From: Verrucomicrobia bacterium IMCC26134
Lineage (GTDB): Bacteria > Verrucomicrobiota > Verrucomicrobiia > Opitutales > Opitutaceae
Assembly (NCBI GenBank): GCA_000972765.1
Contig: CP011265.1
Span: 2,787,001 to 2,851,000 of the forward strand
Length of the DNA: 64,000 nt
Direction: 5' to 3'
Part shown: piece by piece, positions 50,185-60,262 of the stretch
Position numbering within the stretch: the stretch's first letter is position 1
How the letters are laid out: the number at the start of each line of letters is the position of its first letter
Made by a program: the position numbers and the translations under genes
The notes under the pieces: generated by a model
Databases searched by the model: none
What the model was told of the DNA's origin: nothing
The model's input: the letters and a program-made list of their open reading frames with translations, nothing else

Positions 50185-51072
50185 TCAGAGCGGCGAGGGG
50201 TAGCGTCCCTCGGCGATGAGCGCGGCGATGGCGGCCTGCACGCGAGGTTTGTCCTCGCGGTAGGTGACGCCGAACCACGCGTCCGCCGTCGGCAGCACCC
50301 GCACCCCGGCCTCGCCGGCGGCGAGCAGTTCATTGACCGCGAAGGGCAGGTAAAACTCTGTCTTTTCGCTCGCTCCATTGACAGCAAGGAAGGCACGCCA
50401 ACGTGCCTCGAGCTGGGGCAGGAAGGCGGCGGTGAAGCCCCAGCAGTTCATCGATACCACCGTATCGCCAGCGTAACGCCGGCCCGCGCCCACCTCGGTC
50501 GCGAGAATGCCGGTGTGCTCCTCGATGCCACGCAGGCGGCCGTCCGCCGCCACCGTGCAAACGCCGCGCGAAACCGCACCGTGTTCGGAAAGGGTGTTCG
50601 CCAGCGCAAAGCCGACCATCGCGTAGTCGGGCACCCCGCCGGCAGCCGGCACGGGAGCGGCGCGCAAAAACCCAGCCAGGACCCGAAAGGACGCCGCGCC
50701 GTAAAAGTCGTCCGCGTTCACCACCGCGAAGGGACCGTCGAGCGCCTCGCGCGCACACCAGACGGCGTGACCCGTGCCCCACGGTTTCACCCGCCCGGCA
50801 GGCACGGCGAAGCCCGCCGGCAGCGCGTCGAGCGCCTGAAACGCATAGTCCACCCGCACCCGGCCCGAAAAACGCACCCCGACGGTGGCTTTGAACTCGG
50901 CCTCAAAATCGCGCCGGATGATGAACAGCACCCGATCGAAACCCGCGCGCACCGCATCGTGCACCGAATAGTCGAGCACGGTTTCCCCGGCCGGCCCCAT
51001 GGGGTCGACCTGCTTTAGTCCGCCGTAGCGGGAGCCCATGCCGGCGGCGAGAACGACAAGCGTGAGTGACAT
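50185..51072 (-). CDS. NDP-sugar pyrophosphorylase-like nucleotidyltransferase
   Basis: 295 aa. LVVLAAGMGSRYGGLKQ is the nucleotide-binding loop of the sugar nucleotidyltransferase fold, FAVVNADDFYG carries the metal-binding Asp, and WCAREAL is present. It is closer to the glucose-1-phosphate-type nucleotidyltransferases of unknown substrate than to RfbA/GalU. The product could feed cell-surface or compatible-solute synthesis. It precedes the ATP-grasp-like gene; no glycosyltransferase is adjacent. Confidence 0.75.
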   Translation of the reverse strand: MSLTLVVLAAGMGSRYGGLKQVDPMGPAGETVLDYSVHDAVRAGFDRVLFIIRRDFEAEFKATVGVRFSGRVRVDYAFQALDALPAGFAVPAGRVKPWGTGHAVWCAREALDGPFAVVNADDFYGAASFRVLAGFLRAAPVPAAGGVPDYAMVGFALANTLSEHGAVSRGVCTVAADGRLRGIEEHTGILATEVGAGRRYAGDTVVSMNCWGFTAAFLPQLEARWRAFLAVNGASEKTEFYLPFAVNELLAAGEAGVRVLPTADAWFGVTYREDKPRVQAAIAALIAEGRYPSPL

Positions 51073-51131
51073 CACCCCATGCGAGCGAAGCACACCGGCT
51101 CTTGCAAGACGCCGTATCCTGCCCGCTCAAG

Positions 51132-52802
51132 CTATGTCCGGCGCATGCTGGAGGGCGCGGCGCGGCGGAGTTTTTTCGGGTAATCGGCGATGGCGTGCAG
51201 GCCCCGGCTTTCGTGACGCTGCAACGCGCAATCCACGATCAGCTCGGCGACCTGCACGAGGTTGCGCAGCTCCAGAAGGCGCGGATCGACGGAAAAATTC
51301 CAATAATACTCCTGAATCTCGCGGGAGAGGTTGGCGATGCGGGTGCGCGCGCGTTCGAGTCGCTTGGTCGTGCGCATGATGCTCACGTAGTCCCAGAGTG
51401 TGCGGCGCAACTCATCCCAGTTGTGGGTCAGCACCACGCGCTCATCGAGATCGCCGACGCCATGATCCTGCCACTCAGGGATGGCGGGCACGGGCGCGGC
51501 CGCCTTGCGCACGCGACCCAGGTAGGCATTCACCGAGGCGGCGCCGCGATGCGCCATGACCACGGCTTCAAGCAGCGAATTGGAAGCGAGACGGTTCGCC
51601 CCGTGCAGACCGGTGCAGGCGACTTCGCCGCACGCATAGAGGCCGGCCAGCGACGTCTCGGCCGCCGTGGTGGTGGCGACGCCGCCGCAAGTGTAGTGCG
51701 CGGCGGGGACGACCGGGATCTTGTCCTTCGCGATGTCGATACCTTCGGCAGCGCAGAACCGGTAGATCTGCGGAAAACGCTCGCGCAGGAAGGCGGTATT
51801 GCGGTGGGTGATATCGAGCCAGACGTGGGGCGCGCCGGTGCGCTTCATTTCGGCGTCGATGGCCCGGGCCACGATATCGCGCGGGGCGAGATCGGCCAGA
51901 GGGTGGTAACGCGTCATGAACGCCTCGCCCTCGGCGTTACGCAGGAGCGCGCCTTCGCCACGCACCGCTTCGCTGATCAGAAAACGCTTTCCACTCAGGG
52001 AATAAAGCGCGGTGGGATGGAACTGGATAAACTCCATGTTCCGCACCTCGACGCCGGCGCGGTAGGCCATGGCGATGCCGTCGCCGGTGGCAATGTCGGG
52101 ATTGGTGGTGTAGAGGTAAACCTGCCCCGCGCCGCCGGTGCTCAGCATGACGACGGGAGCGCGAAAGGTCAGCACGCGGCCGTCACGCACATCAAGCGCG
52201 TAAACGCCGGCGATACGATCGGGCGCCGCCGCATTTGCGGTCGTGGTTTTTTTGGCGGCGGTCTTGCCGCCGGCCAGGCCTGCCAGCTTGCCGGTGGTGA
52301 TGACGTCGATCGCGAAGACATGCTCAAAGAGCGCCACGCGCGGCTCGCGGGCGATAGACTTCAAGAGAGCGTTTTCGATCGCCTTCCCTGTCATGTCTTT
52401 GACGTGAAGGATGCGGCGTTCGCTGTGGCCACCCTCACGGCCAAGGTCATAAGCGCCATCATCGTCCCGTGAGAATTTCAGCCCGAGCTCGACGAGTTCC
52501 CGGATGCGGGCGGGGCCGTCACGGATGATTTCTTTTACGACCGCGCGGTCACAAAGCCCGTCGCCGGCCACCAGGGTGTCTTCGACATGCTTGTCGAAGT
52601 CATCCGTCTCGCCCGTGACCACCGCGATGCCTCCTTGGGCCCAGTTGGTGTTGGAGTCGGCCTTGTTTTTCTTGGTGAGGATGGCGACGGAATGGCCAAG
52701 CCTCGCGACCTTGAGGGCAAAACTGAGTCCGGCGATGCCGCTGCCGATCACCAATACATCGAAGGAGCGCGACACGGCGGGCGAGGAGGAGGCGGGACGC
52801 AT
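51132..52802 (-). CDS. nadB: L-aspartate oxidase
   Basis: 556 aa. It makes iminoaspartate in NAD synthesis. FAD loop VLVIGSGIAGLSFALKVA, the TNWAQGGIAVV motif, the AcTIVE-site HPTALYSL region and HGANRLASNSLLEAVV are typical of NadB. The C-terminal helical domain (RLERARTRIANLSREIQEYY) is complete. nadA and nadC are not in the window. It overlaps panC by one base (TGATG), so translation is coupled. Confidence 0.95.
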   Translation of the reverse strand: MRPASSSPAVSRSFDVLVIGSGIAGLSFALKVARLGHSVAILTKKNKADSNTNWAQGGIAVVTGETDDFDKHVEDTLVAGDGLCDRAVVKEIIRDGPARIRELVELGLKFSRDDDGAYDLGREGGHSERRILHVKDMTGKAIENALLKSIAREPRVALFEHVFAIDVITTGKLAGLAGGKTAAKKTTTANAAAPDRIAGVYALDVRDGRVLTFRAPVVMLSTGGAGQVYLYTTNPDIATGDGIAMAYRAGVEVRNMEFIQFHPTALYSLSGKRFLISEAVRGEGALLRNAEGEAFMTRYHPLADLAPRDIVARAIDAEMKRTGAPHVWLDITHRNTAFLRERFPQIYRFCAAEGIDIAKDKIPVVPAAHYTCGGVATTTAAETSLAGLYACGEVACTGLHGANRLASNSLLEAVVMAHRGAASVNAYLGRVRKAAAPVPAIPEWQDHGVGDLDERVVLTHNWDELRRTLWDYVSIMRTTKRLERARTRIANLSREIQEYYWNFSVDPRLLELRNLVQVAELIVDCALQRHESRGLHAIADYPKKLRRAAPSSMRRT

Positions 52803-53644
52803 CAGAGCACGATGTTATCGATGAGGCGCACGTCCTCCATCCACACCGCGATGGCCATGAGGGCGCGGCCGGAAATGACCTCGCGCTGCGGCTCCATCGT
52901 ATCGGCATCGACCATGGAAACGTAGATGACGCGGATGCGGCGGTGCTGGCTGAGAATATGGGTGGCCTCGGCGACGAGGCGGTCGGCCCGGCGTTCACCG
53001 CTGGCCACCATGTCACGGGCCTTGAAAAGCGCGCGGCTGATGGCCAGCGCCTCCTGACGCTGGGTGACGGAGAGATAGCGGTTGCGCGAGCTCATGGCCA
53101 GACCGTCCGCCTCGCGCAGGGTGGGTGCGACGACGATCGCCACCGTGAAGTTCAGGTCGACGATCATCTTCTTGATCACCGCGACTTGCTGCGCGTCCTT
53201 CTGGCCGAAGACGGCGACGTCGGGCCGGCAAATGTTAAACAACTTGGCCACCACAGTGGTCACGCCGCGAAAATGCGACGGTCTCGACACACCCTCCAGC
53301 GGACGGGCGATAAACTCCTCGGTGATGTAGGTGGAGTAGCCCTTCGGGTAGATCTGGTCGGCGGGAGGGGCGAAGATGACGTGCGCCCCCGCCGCTTCGC
53401 ACTTGGCGATGTCAGCCTCCAGCTCGCGGGGATATTTATTAAAATCCTCGTTGGGCGAAAACTGCGTGGGATTGACGAATATCGACACGACCACGCACTC
53501 CGCACGCCCGACGGCGGTGGTCACCAGACTGACGTGGCCGGCATGGAGCGCCCCCATGGTGGGCACCAGGGCGATCGTCCTGCCCTGGGCGTGGAGCGAC
53601 GAGGCCAGGGTCTGCATTTCGGAGACTGAAGTGATGATTTGCAT
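52802..53644 (-). CDS. panC: Pantothenate synthetase
   Basis: 280 aa. It ligates pantoate and beta-alanine. [16 protein letters not shown] (His-x-Gly-His) and [15 protein letters not shown], then [16 protein letters not shown] and SSRNRYLS, are the PanC motifs. The start at 53644 gives the usual QIITSVSEM opening. It is divergent from dapL, 91 bp away. The nadB, panC and dapL products all depend on aspartate-derived metabolites. Confidence 0.96.
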   Translation of the reverse strand: MQIITSVSEMQTLASSLHAQGRTIALVPTMGALHAGHVSLVTTAVGRAECVVVSIFVNPTQFSPNEDFNKYPRELEADIAKCEAAGAHVIFAPPADQIYPKGYSTYITEEFIARPLEGVSRPSHFRGVTTVVAKLFNICRPDVAVFGQKDAQQVAVIKKMIVDLNFTVAIVVAPTLREADGLAMSSRNRYLSVTQRQEALAISRALFKARDMVASGERRADRLVAEATHILSQHRRIRVIYVSMVDADTMEPQREVISGRALMAIAVWMEDVRLIDNIVL

Positions 53645-53735
53645 ATCGGAAAGGGAATGCGCGCGGTGCGACGCAAGGCTTGAACAAAGACCCGCCCGCA
53701 CGTTTGTTCAAGCGTTTCACCCATCTCTTACACGC

Positions 53736-54962
53736 ATGATCCGCATCAACGAAAACTACCTGAAACTGAAGGCCTCCTACCTTTTTGCCGACATCGCCAA
53801 GCGCGTGACGGCCTACACCGCCGCCAATCCCGGCAAACCGATCATCCGTCTGGGCATCGGCGATGTGACCGAGCCCCTCACCCCGGCCTCCATCGAAGCC
53901 TTCCACGCCGGCGTTGCCGAGATGGCCGTGCGAAGCACGTTCAAGGGCTACGGCCCGGAGCAGGGCTATGCCTTCCTGCGCGAAGCCATCGCCACTCACG
54001 ACTACGCCGCCCGCGGCGCCGACATCGCAGCCGACGAGATTTTCGTCTCCGACGGCTCCAAGTGCGATTGCGGCAACATCCAGGAGATCTTCGCCACCGA
54101 GGGCCTGAAACTCGCCATCCCCGACCCCGTTTACCCGGTTTACGTTGATACCAACGTCATGGCCGGCCGCACCGGCGCCAACCTCGACGGACGCTATCAG
54201 GGCATCACCTACCTCGATTGCACCCCCGCGAATGGCTACGTCCCCGCCATCCCCTCCGTCGCCACCGACCTGATCTACCTCTGTTTCCCCAACAACCCCA
54301 CCGGCGCCGTCGCCACCCGTGAACAACTCGTCGCCTGGGTCGCCTACGCGAAGGCCAACAAGGCCATCATCCTCTTCGACAGCGCCTACGAGGCCTACAT
54401 CCGCGACCCGAAAATCCCCCACTCCATCTACGAGATCCCCGGCGCGCGCGACGTCGCCATCGAGTTCCGCAGCTTCTCCAAGACCGCCGGCTTCACCGGC
54501 ACCCGCTGCGCCTACACCGTCGTGCCCAAGTCGCTCATGGCCTACGACGACGCCGGCAACGCCCACTCCGTCCACGCCCTCTGGAACCGCCGCCACACCA
54601 CCAAGTTCAACGGCGTCTCCTACCCCGTGCAGAAGGCCGCCGCCGCCATCTACACCGACGCCGGCAAGGCCCAGGTCAAGGCCATGACCGATTTCTACCT
54701 CGGCAACGCCGCCCTTATCCGCGCCGCCATGACCAAGCTCGGCCTCTCCTGCGTCGGCGGCGACAACGCCCCCTACATCTGGATCAACACCGGCACCGAT
54801 TCGTGGGCGTTTTTCGATAAGCTTCTCAACGAAGCCCAGGTCGTGTGCACGCCCGGCGCCGGCTTCGGCAAGTGCGGCGAGGGCCACGTCCGCATCAGCG
54901 CCTTCAACTCCCGCGAGAACGTGGAGACCGCCCTCGCCCGCATCGCCGCCACCCTCAAGTAA
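53736..54962 (+). CDS. dapL: LL-diaminopimelate aminotransferase
   Basis: 408 aa. It makes LL-diaminopimelate in one step from tetrahydrodipicolinate. The N-terminal [19 protein letters not shown] is the DapL opening. The PLP lysine is in [21 protein letters not shown], and VPCNPNNPTG-like NNPTGAVA is present. DapL occurs in Verrucomicrobia, chlamydiae, plants and some others, which fits the organism. It ends 50 bp before a strong terminator. Confidence 0.95.
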   Translation: MIRINENYLKLKASYLFADIAKRVTAYTAANPGKPIIRLGIGDVTEPLTPASIEAFHAGVAEMAVRSTFKGYGPEQGYAFLREAIATHDYAARGADIAADEIFVSDGSKCDCGNIQEIFATEGLKLAIPDPVYPVYVDTNVMAGRTGANLDGRYQGITYLDCTPANGYVPAIPSVATDLIYLCFPNNPTGAVATREQLVAWVAYAKANKAIILFDSAYEAYIRDPKIPHSIYEIPGARDVAIEFRSFSKTAGFTGTRCAYTVVPKSLMAYDDAGNAHSVHALWNRRHTTKFNGVSYPVQKAAAAIYTDAGKAQVKAMTDFYLGNAALIRAAMTKLGLSCVGGDNAPYIWINTGTDSWAFFDKLLNEAQVVCTPGAGFGKCGEGHVRISAFNSRENVETALARIAATLK

Positions 54963-55012
54963 AACGCCCCCGTCGTCGCGTGACGCCCCGCCGAGGGGTT
55001 CTCACTCCCGCG

Positions 55013-55042
55013 CCCCGCCCCCTCCGGGGCGGGGCTTTTTTA
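55013..55042 (+). terminator. Terminator after dapL
   Basis: GCCCCGCCCC and GGGGCGGGGC separated by four bases, followed by six T. Confidence 0.92.
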
Positions 55043-55098
55043 TAGCCGCGACATCCGCCTCACCGCCCGCGCCGGTCGCAAAGGCCGGCGCTCCCAGC

Positions 55099-55953
55099 TC
55101 AGCCCAACCTCGCTTCACGACGTTTCTGCACCTGCGCGCCCACGAGAATGGCGAGCTCGAACAGCACATACAAAGGCGCCGCGAACATCGTCTGCGTAAA
55201 CGGATCCGGCGTCGGGGTGACCACCGCCGCGATGATGAAAATCGCCACGATCGCATGCCGCCGGTATTTCCGCAGGGTCTCCACCCGCAAAAACCCGAGA
55301 TGGATCGCCAGCACGATCAACAGAGGAAACTCGAACGCCACCCCCACTCCCATCACCAGCCACACCAACAGCGAATAGTAGCTGTCCGGAGTCCAGCGCA
55401 GGGTGAAACCCAGCTGCTCGTTCAGCTCCAGCGATATGCGGATGGTGCTCGGCACAAGCAGGAAAAACCCAAATGCCGCCCCCAGTAAAAACAGGATCAA
55501 CGCGCTAAACCCGACCGGCAGCGCCAGCCGTGCCTCTTTTTTACTCAGGGCGGGAGCGACGAATTGCCCGATGAAAATCAGGATGAATGGCGAGGCCATG
55601 ACCAGGCCGCCGTAGCCGCACAACTGAAGGGTGACATTAAAGCCCTCCATGATGCTCGTAGTGCCAAGCTCCATGATCAGCTTGGGATTTTCCGCCTGCA
55701 CATGATGCAGCGGCCACATCAGCACATCGTTGAACTGCCCGATAAAGTAGGCGATCAAGGACGCCATCACGATAAAGACCGCCACGCACTTCACCAGCGT
55801 CCAGCGCAATTCTTCCAAGTGATCCAGAAAACCCATCGGCTTCTCCGCGGGGTTAATGGGCACGCCCGAGCCATCGAGTTCGATGACTTGCTCCCGGGCT
55901 GAATCTGCAGGGTTCGTGCTCACAAGCCGTCGAGCAAACCCTTGCCCGCCCAT
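55099..55953 (-). CDS. tatC: Twin-arginine translocase subunit TatC
   Basis: 284 aa, six membrane helices. FLDHLEELRWTL is the conserved opening that binds the twin-arginine signal; the Pro-Glu-type loop VPSTIRISLELN and RKYRRHAIVAIFIIAA are present. The start at 55953 is supported by AAGGAAGG 9 bases upstream; a GTG at 55923 would make a shorter form. TatA/B are not in the window. It lies beside the Mo-cofactor genes, which makes sense because many Mo enzymes are exported by Tat. Confidence 0.95.
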   Translation of the reverse strand: MGGQGFARRLVSTNPADSAREQVIELDGSGVPINPAEKPMGFLDHLEELRWTLVKCVAVFIVMASLIAYFIGQFNDVLMWPLHHVQAENPKLIMELGTTSIMEGFNVTLQLCGYGGLVMASPFILIFIGQFVAPALSKKEARLALPVGFSALILFLLGAAFGFFLLVPSTIRISLELNEQLGFTLRWTPDSYYSLLVWLVMGVGVAFEFPLLIVLAIHLGFLRVETLRKYRRHAIVAIFIIAAVVTPTPDPFTQTMFAAPLYVLFELAILVGAQVQKRREARLG

Positions 55954-55987
55954 AATTCAACGCCTTCCTTGCATTCTCTTATATCGA

Positions 55988-57082
55988 ATGAACCGCTACG
56001 AACGCCAAAGCTGCCTGCCTGAACTCGGTGCCGCAGGCCAGTCGCGCCTCCGCGCCGCCCGCGTGCTCATCATCGGGCTAGGCGGTCTTGGCAGCCCGGT
56101 TGCGCTCTACCTCGCCGCCGCCGGCGTCGGCACCCTCGGCCTCGCCGACTTCGACTCGGTCGCCGGCCACAACCTGCAACGCCAAATCCTCCACGACACC
56201 CCGTCCGTCGGCGCCCCAAAACTGGCCAGCGCCATGGCGCGCCTCCACGCACTCAACCCCGAGATCCGTCTCATCCCCCACCCCGGGGGCATCACCGCCG
56301 TCAATGCCGCCGAGCTCGTCGCCGGCTACGATGTCGTGATCGATTGCACGGACAACTTCGCCACCCGCTACCTCGCCAACGACGCCGCCGTGCTCGCCCG
56401 CGTGCCGCTGGTGCACGGCAGCGTTTTCCAATGGGAGGGACAGGTCACGGTCTTCGCTCCGCATCTCGGCGGCCCTTGCTACCGCTGCCTCCACCCCGAA
56501 CCGCCCGCCGCCGGTCTCGTCCCCAGCTGCGGCGAAGCCGGCGTGATGGGCGCGCTCTGCGGACTGGTCGGCACGATGCAGGCGATGGAAGCGATTAAAC
56601 TCCTCGCCGGTATCGGCGAACCGCTGCTCGGCCGCCTCTGGCAACACGACGCCCTCTCGGCCACCAGCCGCGTCCTGACATTTTCCCCCGATCCCGCCTG
56701 CGCGCTCTGCGGCGCTTCACCCTCGATCACCTCGCTCGACCTCGCACGCTACGACGCCTACGCCTACGCCTGCGCCTGCGCCACTCCACCCCCGCCCGCC
56801 CCCGCCACCGCCGACGAGGAAACCACCACGACCGACGGCGCCGCCGCCCTGATCGATGTGCGAGAGCCCTCCGAAACCGCGCGCGGCATCCTGTCCGGCG
56901 CGCACCGGGTGCCGCTCGGCCAGCTCTCCGCCTGCGCCGCCGCCGCCGTGCCGCGCCTCGGCCGCGTCGTGGTCTATTGCGCGAAAGGCGGCCGCAGCCT
57001 GCGCGCCGTGCGCCAGCTCCGCGCCCTCGGCTGGACCAACGTGTTCAGTCTGCGCGGCGGCTACGACGGCCGCGCGGTTTGA
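55988..57082 (+). CDS. moeB: MoeB/ThiF-like E1 enzyme with rhodanese domain
   Basis: 364 aa. The adenylating domain has IGLGGLGSPVALYLAAAGVG (ATP loop), the DNFATRYL element and CxxC zinc pairs (CYRC, CALC). Residues about 275-364 are a rhodanese domain with the active Cys in VVYCAKGGRS. It would activate the C-terminal Gly-Gly of MoaD and could transfer sulfur to it, as in eukaryotic MOCS3. It is transcribed against the other Mo genes. It converges with mobA with a 22-bp overlap. Confidence 0.88.
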   Translation: MNRYERQSCLPELGAAGQSRLRAARVLIIGLGGLGSPVALYLAAAGVGTLGLADFDSVAGHNLQRQILHDTPSVGAPKLASAMARLHALNPEIRLIPHPGGITAVNAAELVAGYDVVIDCTDNFATRYLANDAAVLARVPLVHGSVFQWEGQVTVFAPHLGGPCYRCLHPEPPAAGLVPSCGEAGVMGALCGLVGTMQAMEAIKLLAGIGEPLLGRLWQHDALSATSRVLTFSPDPACALCGASPSITSLDLARYDAYAYACACATPPPPAPATADEETTTTDGAAALIDVREPSETARGILSGAHRVPLGQLSACAAAAVPRLGRVVVYCAKGGRSLRAVRQLRALGWTNVFSLRGGYDGRAV

Positions 57083-57657
57083 TCGCCCGCCAGATCGGCC
57101 GGCGAGTTCCAGTTCACAAAGGCCGCAGGATCGGGATCATCGACCGCGAGCATCCAACCCTCGGACACGCCGCGCACAATTAGCGGCTGCAAAGCGAACT
57201 CCTTCCCGGATTGCGCCGAGCGAAAGGTGGGCCAGACGCGTTTGGGATACACCGCGCACAAGGGCTCAAAACCACCCGGACGACGCACCACCACGCCGCG
57301 GTCCGACGACGACCGCGCGACGAGGTCGCGCACCAAATCCGGCCCCACGAAAGGCATGTCCACCGCGAGCAGAAACAACACCGGCTGGCTGATCACGCCT
57401 AATGCGCGCTCGATCACCGGCAGGGGACCGCCATCACCCTCGTCGAACAAACGCGGCACCCCGGGACCGACCTGCGCGTAGTCGGCGCCGGTGCGCACCG
57501 AGATAAAAAACTCCGCGCACCCCGCCGCGCGCAGCGTTTCCGCCTGATGCAGAATCAAGGGCAGGCCGGAAACCGGATGCGGCAGCAGAGCCTTGTCACG
57601 CGCCATGCGTGAGGAGCGGCCGCCGGCGAGCAGGACCGCGCTAAACGGAGGGGTCAT
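57061..57657 (-). CDS. mobA: Molybdenum cofactor guanylyltransferase
   Basis: 198 aa. AVLLAGGRSSRMARDKALLP is the nucleotide loop of MobA, followed by the LAVDMPFV metal-binding Asp. It adds GMP to molybdopterin. The start at 57657 removes a Cys/Arg-rich stretch. The gene overlaps the MOSC gene start region by 17 bp and lies at the 3' end of the Mo operon. Confidence 0.9.
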   Translation of the reverse strand: MTPPFSAVLLAGGRSSRMARDKALLPHPVSGLPLILHQAETLRAAGCAEFFISVRTGADYAQVGPGVPRLFDEGDGGPLPVIERALGVISQPVLFLLAVDMPFVGPDLVRDLVARSSSDRGVVVRRPGGFEPLCAVYPKRVWPTFRSAQSGKEFALQPLIVRGVSEGWMLAVDDPDPAAFVNWNSPADLAGDQTARPS

Positions 57658-58126
57658 CGACGCGCAGGATTCCATCCTTGAGGATCTTCGCGCGCAGGCC
57701 GCCACGGCCTTTTAACGCTGCCTCGGTGCCCGGACCGAAGGCCTGGTTCATCCAGTGGCAAGGGCTGCACTCGGCGCAGCCCAGAAAACGCACCCCCTGA
57801 ATCTCGAACTCAACACCGATGAGCGCGTTCAAATCCACCCCGCGGGTGATGATATTCCGGCGAAAGACCGAGGGCTCCCGGTCGTGCACGTCAAACCGGA
57901 TGCAAAGCTCATCGTAAATCGCGCCATCGAAGAAGGTGACCTGGCCCTTGTAATCGGGCTTGAAGTCAAAAAAACGATCCCCGCGCAGCCCGCGACCCGC
58001 CACGCACTCGACCTCCCGCACGGCCAGCACGGGATGCCCGCCAGCGTCCGCGCCATGATGACCGAAAAAGTTATGCCCCGGCGACAGGTAGAGGTATTCG
58101 ATGCGAATCATCAGGTCAGTGTCCAT
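57641..58126 (-). CDS. MOSC domain protein
   Basis: 161 aa. VECVAGRGLRGDRFFD (Gly-rich strand) and the conserved Cys in GCAECSPCHWMNQA with PGTEAALKG fit the MOSC beta-barrel, which binds molybdopterin-sulfur or carries sulfur. It overlaps mog by 11 bp and mobA by 17 bp. Its role in maturation is an inference from the neighbours. Confidence 0.85.
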   Translation of the reverse strand: MDTDLMIRIEYLYLSPGHNFFGHHGADAGGHPVLAVREVECVAGRGLRGDRFFDFKPDYKGQVTFFDGAIYDELCIRFDVHDREPSVFRRNIITRGVDLNALIGVEFEIQGVRFLGCAECSPCHWMNQAFGPGTEAALKGRGGLRAKILKDGILRVDDPSV

Positions 58127-58589
58127 TGAGGTGTTTTAAACATTCGCGAATCGCAGGCACCAGCGGAGGCAGGCACTCGCCGATCGCGCGCGGATTGCCC
58201 GGCAGATTGATCAGCAACGTGCGGCCGCGCGTCCCGGCGGTGGCGCGGGAGAGGATGGCGGTGGGCACCTTGGCAAAACTCACCGCACGCATCGCCTCGC
58301 CGAAGCCCGGCAACTCGCGCTCCAGCACATCGCGTGTAGCCTCGGGCGTGACGTCACGGGCCGCCGGGCCGGTGCCACCCGTGGTGACGACAAGGTCGCA
58401 GCGGTCCTCATCGCAAAGCGCGCTCAGGGCGGCGGCGATGCCGGCGCGGTCGTCGGGCAGGAGTCGCACGACGAAGGTGTGCCCGGCGCCGAGTGTTTCA
58501 CTCAACACCCGCTCTATCTCGGGACCGCTCAGGTCGGCGTAAACACCAGCCGAAGCACGGTCGCTCAAGGTTACTCGGGCGATTTTCAT
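58116..58589 (-). CDS. mog: Molybdopterin adenylyltransferase (MogA/MoaB family)
   Basis: 157 aa. [33 protein letters not shown] and [13 protein letters not shown] are the MogA/MoaB motifs. It adenylates molybdopterin so that MoeA can insert Mo. It overlaps moaC by 4 bp at its start. Confidence 0.9.
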   Translation of the reverse strand: MKIARVTLSDRASAGVYADLSGPEIERVLSETLGAGHTFVVRLLPDDRAGIAAALSALCDEDRCDLVVTTGGTGPAARDVTPEATRDVLERELPGFGEAMRAVSFAKVPTAILSRATAGTRGRTLLINLPGNPRAIGECLPPLVPAIRECLKHLNGH

Positions 58590-59044
58590 ATTTTTTCTTT
58601 GGCGGTCACACGGACGGCGCCGAGCACCATGGTTTTGTCCACCGCCTTCATCATGTCGTAGAGGGTGAGCCCGGCGATCGACACCGCCACGAGCGCCTCC
58701 ATCTCGACGCCGGTGCGGGCGGCGGTGCGGGTCGTCGCGGTGATGCGGATACGGTCGTCCAGCACGGCAAAATCAACCGCCACGGAATCGAGCGGCAGGC
58801 CGTGGCAAAGCGGGATGAGTTCGTCGGTGCGCTTGGCGGCCAGGATCCCGGCAAGACGGGCCGCCGCGATGACGTCGCCCTTGGGTAAAGCCCGGTCGCG
58901 GAGCAGCGCAATCGTCGCAGGCTGGCACACGAGCTCGCCCTCGGCCGTGGCGACGCGGGTCTGCACCGGCTTATGGCCGACATCGACCATGCGGGCGGCT
59001 CCGGCGGCATCGAGATGGCTTAAGGCGGGGGAGGGATCGGACAT
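58586..59044 (-). CDS. moaC: Cyclic pyranopterin monophosphate synthase
   Basis: 152 aa. The catalytic [28 protein letters not shown] stretch (key residues Lys, Arg, Asp-Glu, His) and [22 protein letters not shown] match MoaC. It acts with MoaA on GTP. The start at 59044 removes six residues. It overlaps mog and follows moeA by 42 bp. Confidence 0.95.
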   Translation of the reverse strand: MSDPSPALSHLDAAGAARMVDVGHKPVQTRVATAEGELVCQPATIALLRDRALPKGDVIAAARLAGILAAKRTDELIPLCHGLPLDSVAVDFAVLDDRIRITATTRTAARTGVEMEALVAVSIAGLTLYDMMKAVDKTMVLGAVRVTAKEKI

Positions 59045-59086
59045 GCGGGTAGTGTTGGCCACAAAACAGGTCTAACGACACGAAAA

Positions 59087-60250
59087 TCAGACCAGCATGC
59101 CCTCGGCGGTTTTTTCCGGCGCGGCGGTGGACGGGATCCGAAGCAAGGCGTGGGTGCGGCTGAGCACGGTGAGATCGCTCGAGTCTGCCCAAGGCAGCGG
59201 CGCGTAACCGTCGGCGGTGCGGGTCGCCGGCCACCAGGTTTCACGCGGGTTGGCACGGAGCGGGGCGCCGGGCGCGAGCGGCAGACGCAGAACCGAGGCC
59301 GGATCGGCCCCGCGCAACCGGGCGAGGAGGCGCGCGACAAAGAGATGGTAGCACACGAAGTGCGAAAGCGGATTACCAGGAAGACCGATGGCGACCTGCG
59401 CGCCGCGGGTGGCAATGAGCAACGGTTTCCCGGGACGAGAAGCGACCTGATCGACTACGGGCGCAAACCCGTGGCTGGCGAAAAGCCGCGCCGCGTGGTC
59501 GTGCTCGCCGCCTGACGAGCCACCGGAAACAAGGATGAGGTCAGGTTCGGCGGCAAGGAGCGTCGCGAACGCGGCAATGTGCTCGGCGTAAGTTTCACCG
59601 GCGCGGGCATGGGCGACCAAGGCTGCGGATGAAGCGGCCAGCAGGGCGGCGATCAGGGTGGAGTTGCTATCGCGGATACGTCCGGGAGCGCACCCGGCCT
59701 CCGGTGCGAGCAACTCCCCGCCGGTGACGAGATGGGCCACACGCGGGAGGCGGGAGACCGAGGGGGAAATGCGCCCGACGGAGGCGAGCAAGGCGAGGGA
59801 GCCGGGATTAAGCACGACGCCAGCAGGGAGCAGCGCGTGACCAGCCCGGGCCTGCGAAGCCCGGCGACGGATGAAGGAAGCGGAGGGCGCGACGCGCAGC
59901 GTGATGGTTTCGCCCACCAGACCGGCATCCTCCCACATTACCAGGCCGACTTCACCAGCAGGGACAGCCGAGCCGGTGAAGAGTTTGAGCGCAGTGCCGG
60001 GGGCAGGCGCAGCGGGTGCGAGTTGCCCCATTGGAATGCTGCCCACGACCCGGAGCGTGGCCGCGACGGGCGCGTCGAGTGAAACGACATAGCCATCAAT
60101 CGCAGCACGATCGAAGGCCGGTTGATCCTCCGGCGCGTGCACCGTCTCGCGCAAAACCCGCCCCGACGCGCCGGTCAGCGGAACCGTCTCCACGGGCAGC
60201 AGAGGGGCCAGCGAATCGATTTTTTCCCAGACTTCGGAAACAGTCAGCAT
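59087..60250 (-). CDS. moeA: Molybdopterin molybdotransferase
   Basis: 387 aa. PAFDRAAIDGYVV (substrate loop), LFTGSAVPAGEVGLVMWED, and SGGSSGGEHDHAARL plus VAIGLPGNPLSHFVCYHLF match MoeA. It inserts molybdate into adenylated molybdopterin. Domain IV at the C-terminus is present. It is preceded by moaE 12 bp away. Confidence 0.93.
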   Translation of the reverse strand: MLTVSEVWEKIDSLAPLLPVETVPLTGASGRVLRETVHAPEDQPAFDRAAIDGYVVSLDAPVAATLRVVGSIPMGQLAPAAPAPGTALKLFTGSAVPAGEVGLVMWEDAGLVGETITLRVAPSASFIRRRASQARAGHALLPAGVVLNPGSLALLASVGRISPSVSRLPRVAHLVTGGELLAPEAGCAPGRIRDSNSTLIAALLAASSAALVAHARAGETYAEHIAAFATLLAAEPDLILVSGGSSGGEHDHAARLFASHGFAPVVDQVASRPGKPLLIATRGAQVAIGLPGNPLSHFVCYHLFVARLLARLRGADPASVLRLPLAPGAPLRANPRETWWPATRTADGYAPLPWADSSDLTVLSRTHALLRIPSTAAPEKTAEGMLV

Positions 60251-60262
60251 GCGAGTGAAAGG

